Assembly (NCBI GenBank): GCA_041940525.1
Contig: JBGTSB010000021.1
Location: forward strand, 1 to 41,022
Source: JAKAXS01 sp041940525
GTDB taxonomy: Bacteria; Pseudomonadota; Alphaproteobacteria; Rhizobiales; Hyphomicrobiaceae
Reading direction: 5' to 3'
Length of the DNA: 41,022 nt
The translations under genes were made by a program, and so were the position numbers. This document shows, one piece after another, positions 40,398-41,022 of the stretch (position 1 is its first letter; each line of letters begins with the position of its first letter). The notes under the pieces are model-generated. The model was not told where the DNA came from. It searched no databases and was given only the letters and a program-made list of their open reading frames with translations.

Positions 40398-41022
40398 TTA
40401 GGCAGCTGCCGCCAGACTCCTCAGTACGTAATGGAGGATGCCTCCGTTACGGAAATACTCCAATTCATCGAGCGTATCGATCCGGCAGAGCAGCGGTACG
40501 TCAATCGTCGAACCGTCTGGCCGCGTGACAATCGCGTTAACCGTCTCGCGTGGCTTGATGCTGGTCAACCCGCTAATGGTAACCGTCTCCTCGCCGGTCA
40601 ACCCAAGCGAGCTCCAGCTGGCGCCATTCTCGAATGTGAACGGCACGATACCCATGCCGACCAGGTTCGAACGGTGAATTCGCTCGAACGACTGCGCGAT
40701 CACGGCTTTGACGCCGAGCAGATTGGTGCCCTTCGCTGCCCAGTCACGTGACGAGCCGTTGCCGTATTCGACACCGGCGAGAACGACAAGAGGCACGCCT
40801 TCCGACTCATATTGCATGGCAGCATCGTAGATCGACATTTCCTCGCCGGACGGATGATGGATGGTGAGTCCACCCTCCTTCACGTTGCCGTTTGCATCCT
40901 TCACCATGTGGTTCTTGATGCGGATGTTGGCGAACGTGCCGCGCATCATCACCTCGTGATTGCCGCGCCGCGTGCCGTACTGGTTGAACTCCGCCACCGG
41001 CACGGCGTTGTCGATCAGGTAC
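40398..41022 (-). CDS. acnA: Aconitate hydratase A, C-terminal part (truncated by window edge)
   Basis: Interconverts citrate and isocitrate with a 4Fe-4S cluster in the TCA cycle. The frame is open to the right edge, so only about the last 208 residues are here. Domain 4 segments are clear: YGTRRGNHEVMMRGTFANIRI, LVVLAGVEYGNGSSRDWAAKGT with the substrate-binding SRD, and FERIHRSNLVGMGIVPF. The C-terminus ILHYVLRSLAAAA is normal. The 4Fe-4S cysteines lie outside the window. The gene reads leftward into its own terminator. Confidence 0.97.
   Translation of the reverse strand, partial: YLIDNAVPVAEFNQYGTRRGNHEVMMRGTFANIRIKNHMVKDANGNVKEGGLTIHHPSGEEMSIYDAAMQYESEGVPLVVLAGVEYGNGSSRDWAAKGTNLLGVKAVIAQSFERIHRSNLVGMGIVPFTFENGASWSSLGLTGEETVTISGLTSIKPRETVNAIVTRPDGSTIDVPLLCRIDTLDELEYFRNGGILHYVLRSLAAAA

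Overview
The window reads as an origin-proximal stretch of chromosome from an alphaproteobacterium, most likely of the order Hyphomicrobiales (Rhizobiales). Three things point there: the gene content and order (leuS-lptE-holA, parB-parA-rsmG-mnmG-mnmE, rho-hemJ-hemE, ppsR-maf-aroE-coaE-dnaQ, secB/timA-mltA-smr); alphaproteobacterial families such as IalB, DUF2794, DUF1223 and TimA; and the putative origin between hemE and ppsR, where Caulobacter and its relatives have theirs. Base composition is GC-rich (about 58% by eye) and coding is dense. I see no CRISPR array, transposase, integrase, prophage, rRNA or tRNA.

Layout. 1-3.0 kb: end of leuS, then lptE and holA (+). 3.05-4.75 kb: a PfkB-family sugar/nucleoside kinase, an AT-rich gap, and an unrecognised 138-aa ORF closed by a terminator. 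4.8-12.2 kb (-): coaA and hisE, then parB-parA-rsmG-mnmG-mnmE. Three parS-like palindromes and a dense cluster of GANTC sites are embedded there. 12.4-17.2 kb (+): a SPATA20/YyaL-type thioredoxin-fold protein, a membrane fatty acid desaturase and a sterol-desaturase-family protein, apparently accessory genes set between mnmE and rho. 17.2-20.3 kb (-): rho, hemJ, hemE. 20.26-20.69 kb: putative oriC. 20.7-24.3 kb (+): ppsR, maf, aroE, coaE and dnaQ, mostly overlapping. 24.3-27.6 kb: secB (-) diverging from timA-mltA-smr (+). 27.7-31.3 kb: ialB, a SpoU-type methyltransferase, a quinone oxidoreductase-like gene, thpR and tesA. 31.4-34.6 kb: an ABC ATPase and FtsX-type permease (YbbA/YbbP type) divergent from tesA. 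34.8-36.1 kb: a Bax inhibitor-1 family protein and DUF2794. 36.1-36.65 kb: a non-coding, structured gap. 36.65-41.0 kb: an M3 peptidase, an unknown 221-aa protein, a DUF1223 protein and the 3' end of acnA.

How it fits together. The dominant theme is chromosome replication and segregation: oriC, ParAB with nearby parS sites, GANTC (CcrM-type) methylation sites, and replication genes holA and dnaQ. Mixed in are housekeeping genes for tRNA and rRNA modification, haem, CoA, shikimate and envelope functions. No clearly new multi-gene system is visible. The signals most worth a second look are non-coding: seven GANTC sites around a parS in the mnmG-mnmE gap, the structured 36.1-36.65 kb gap with a threefold decamer, and the hemE-ppsR origin. 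After those come the two-desaturase cassette, the AT-rich island with its orphan ORF, and an MltA without a clear signal peptide.
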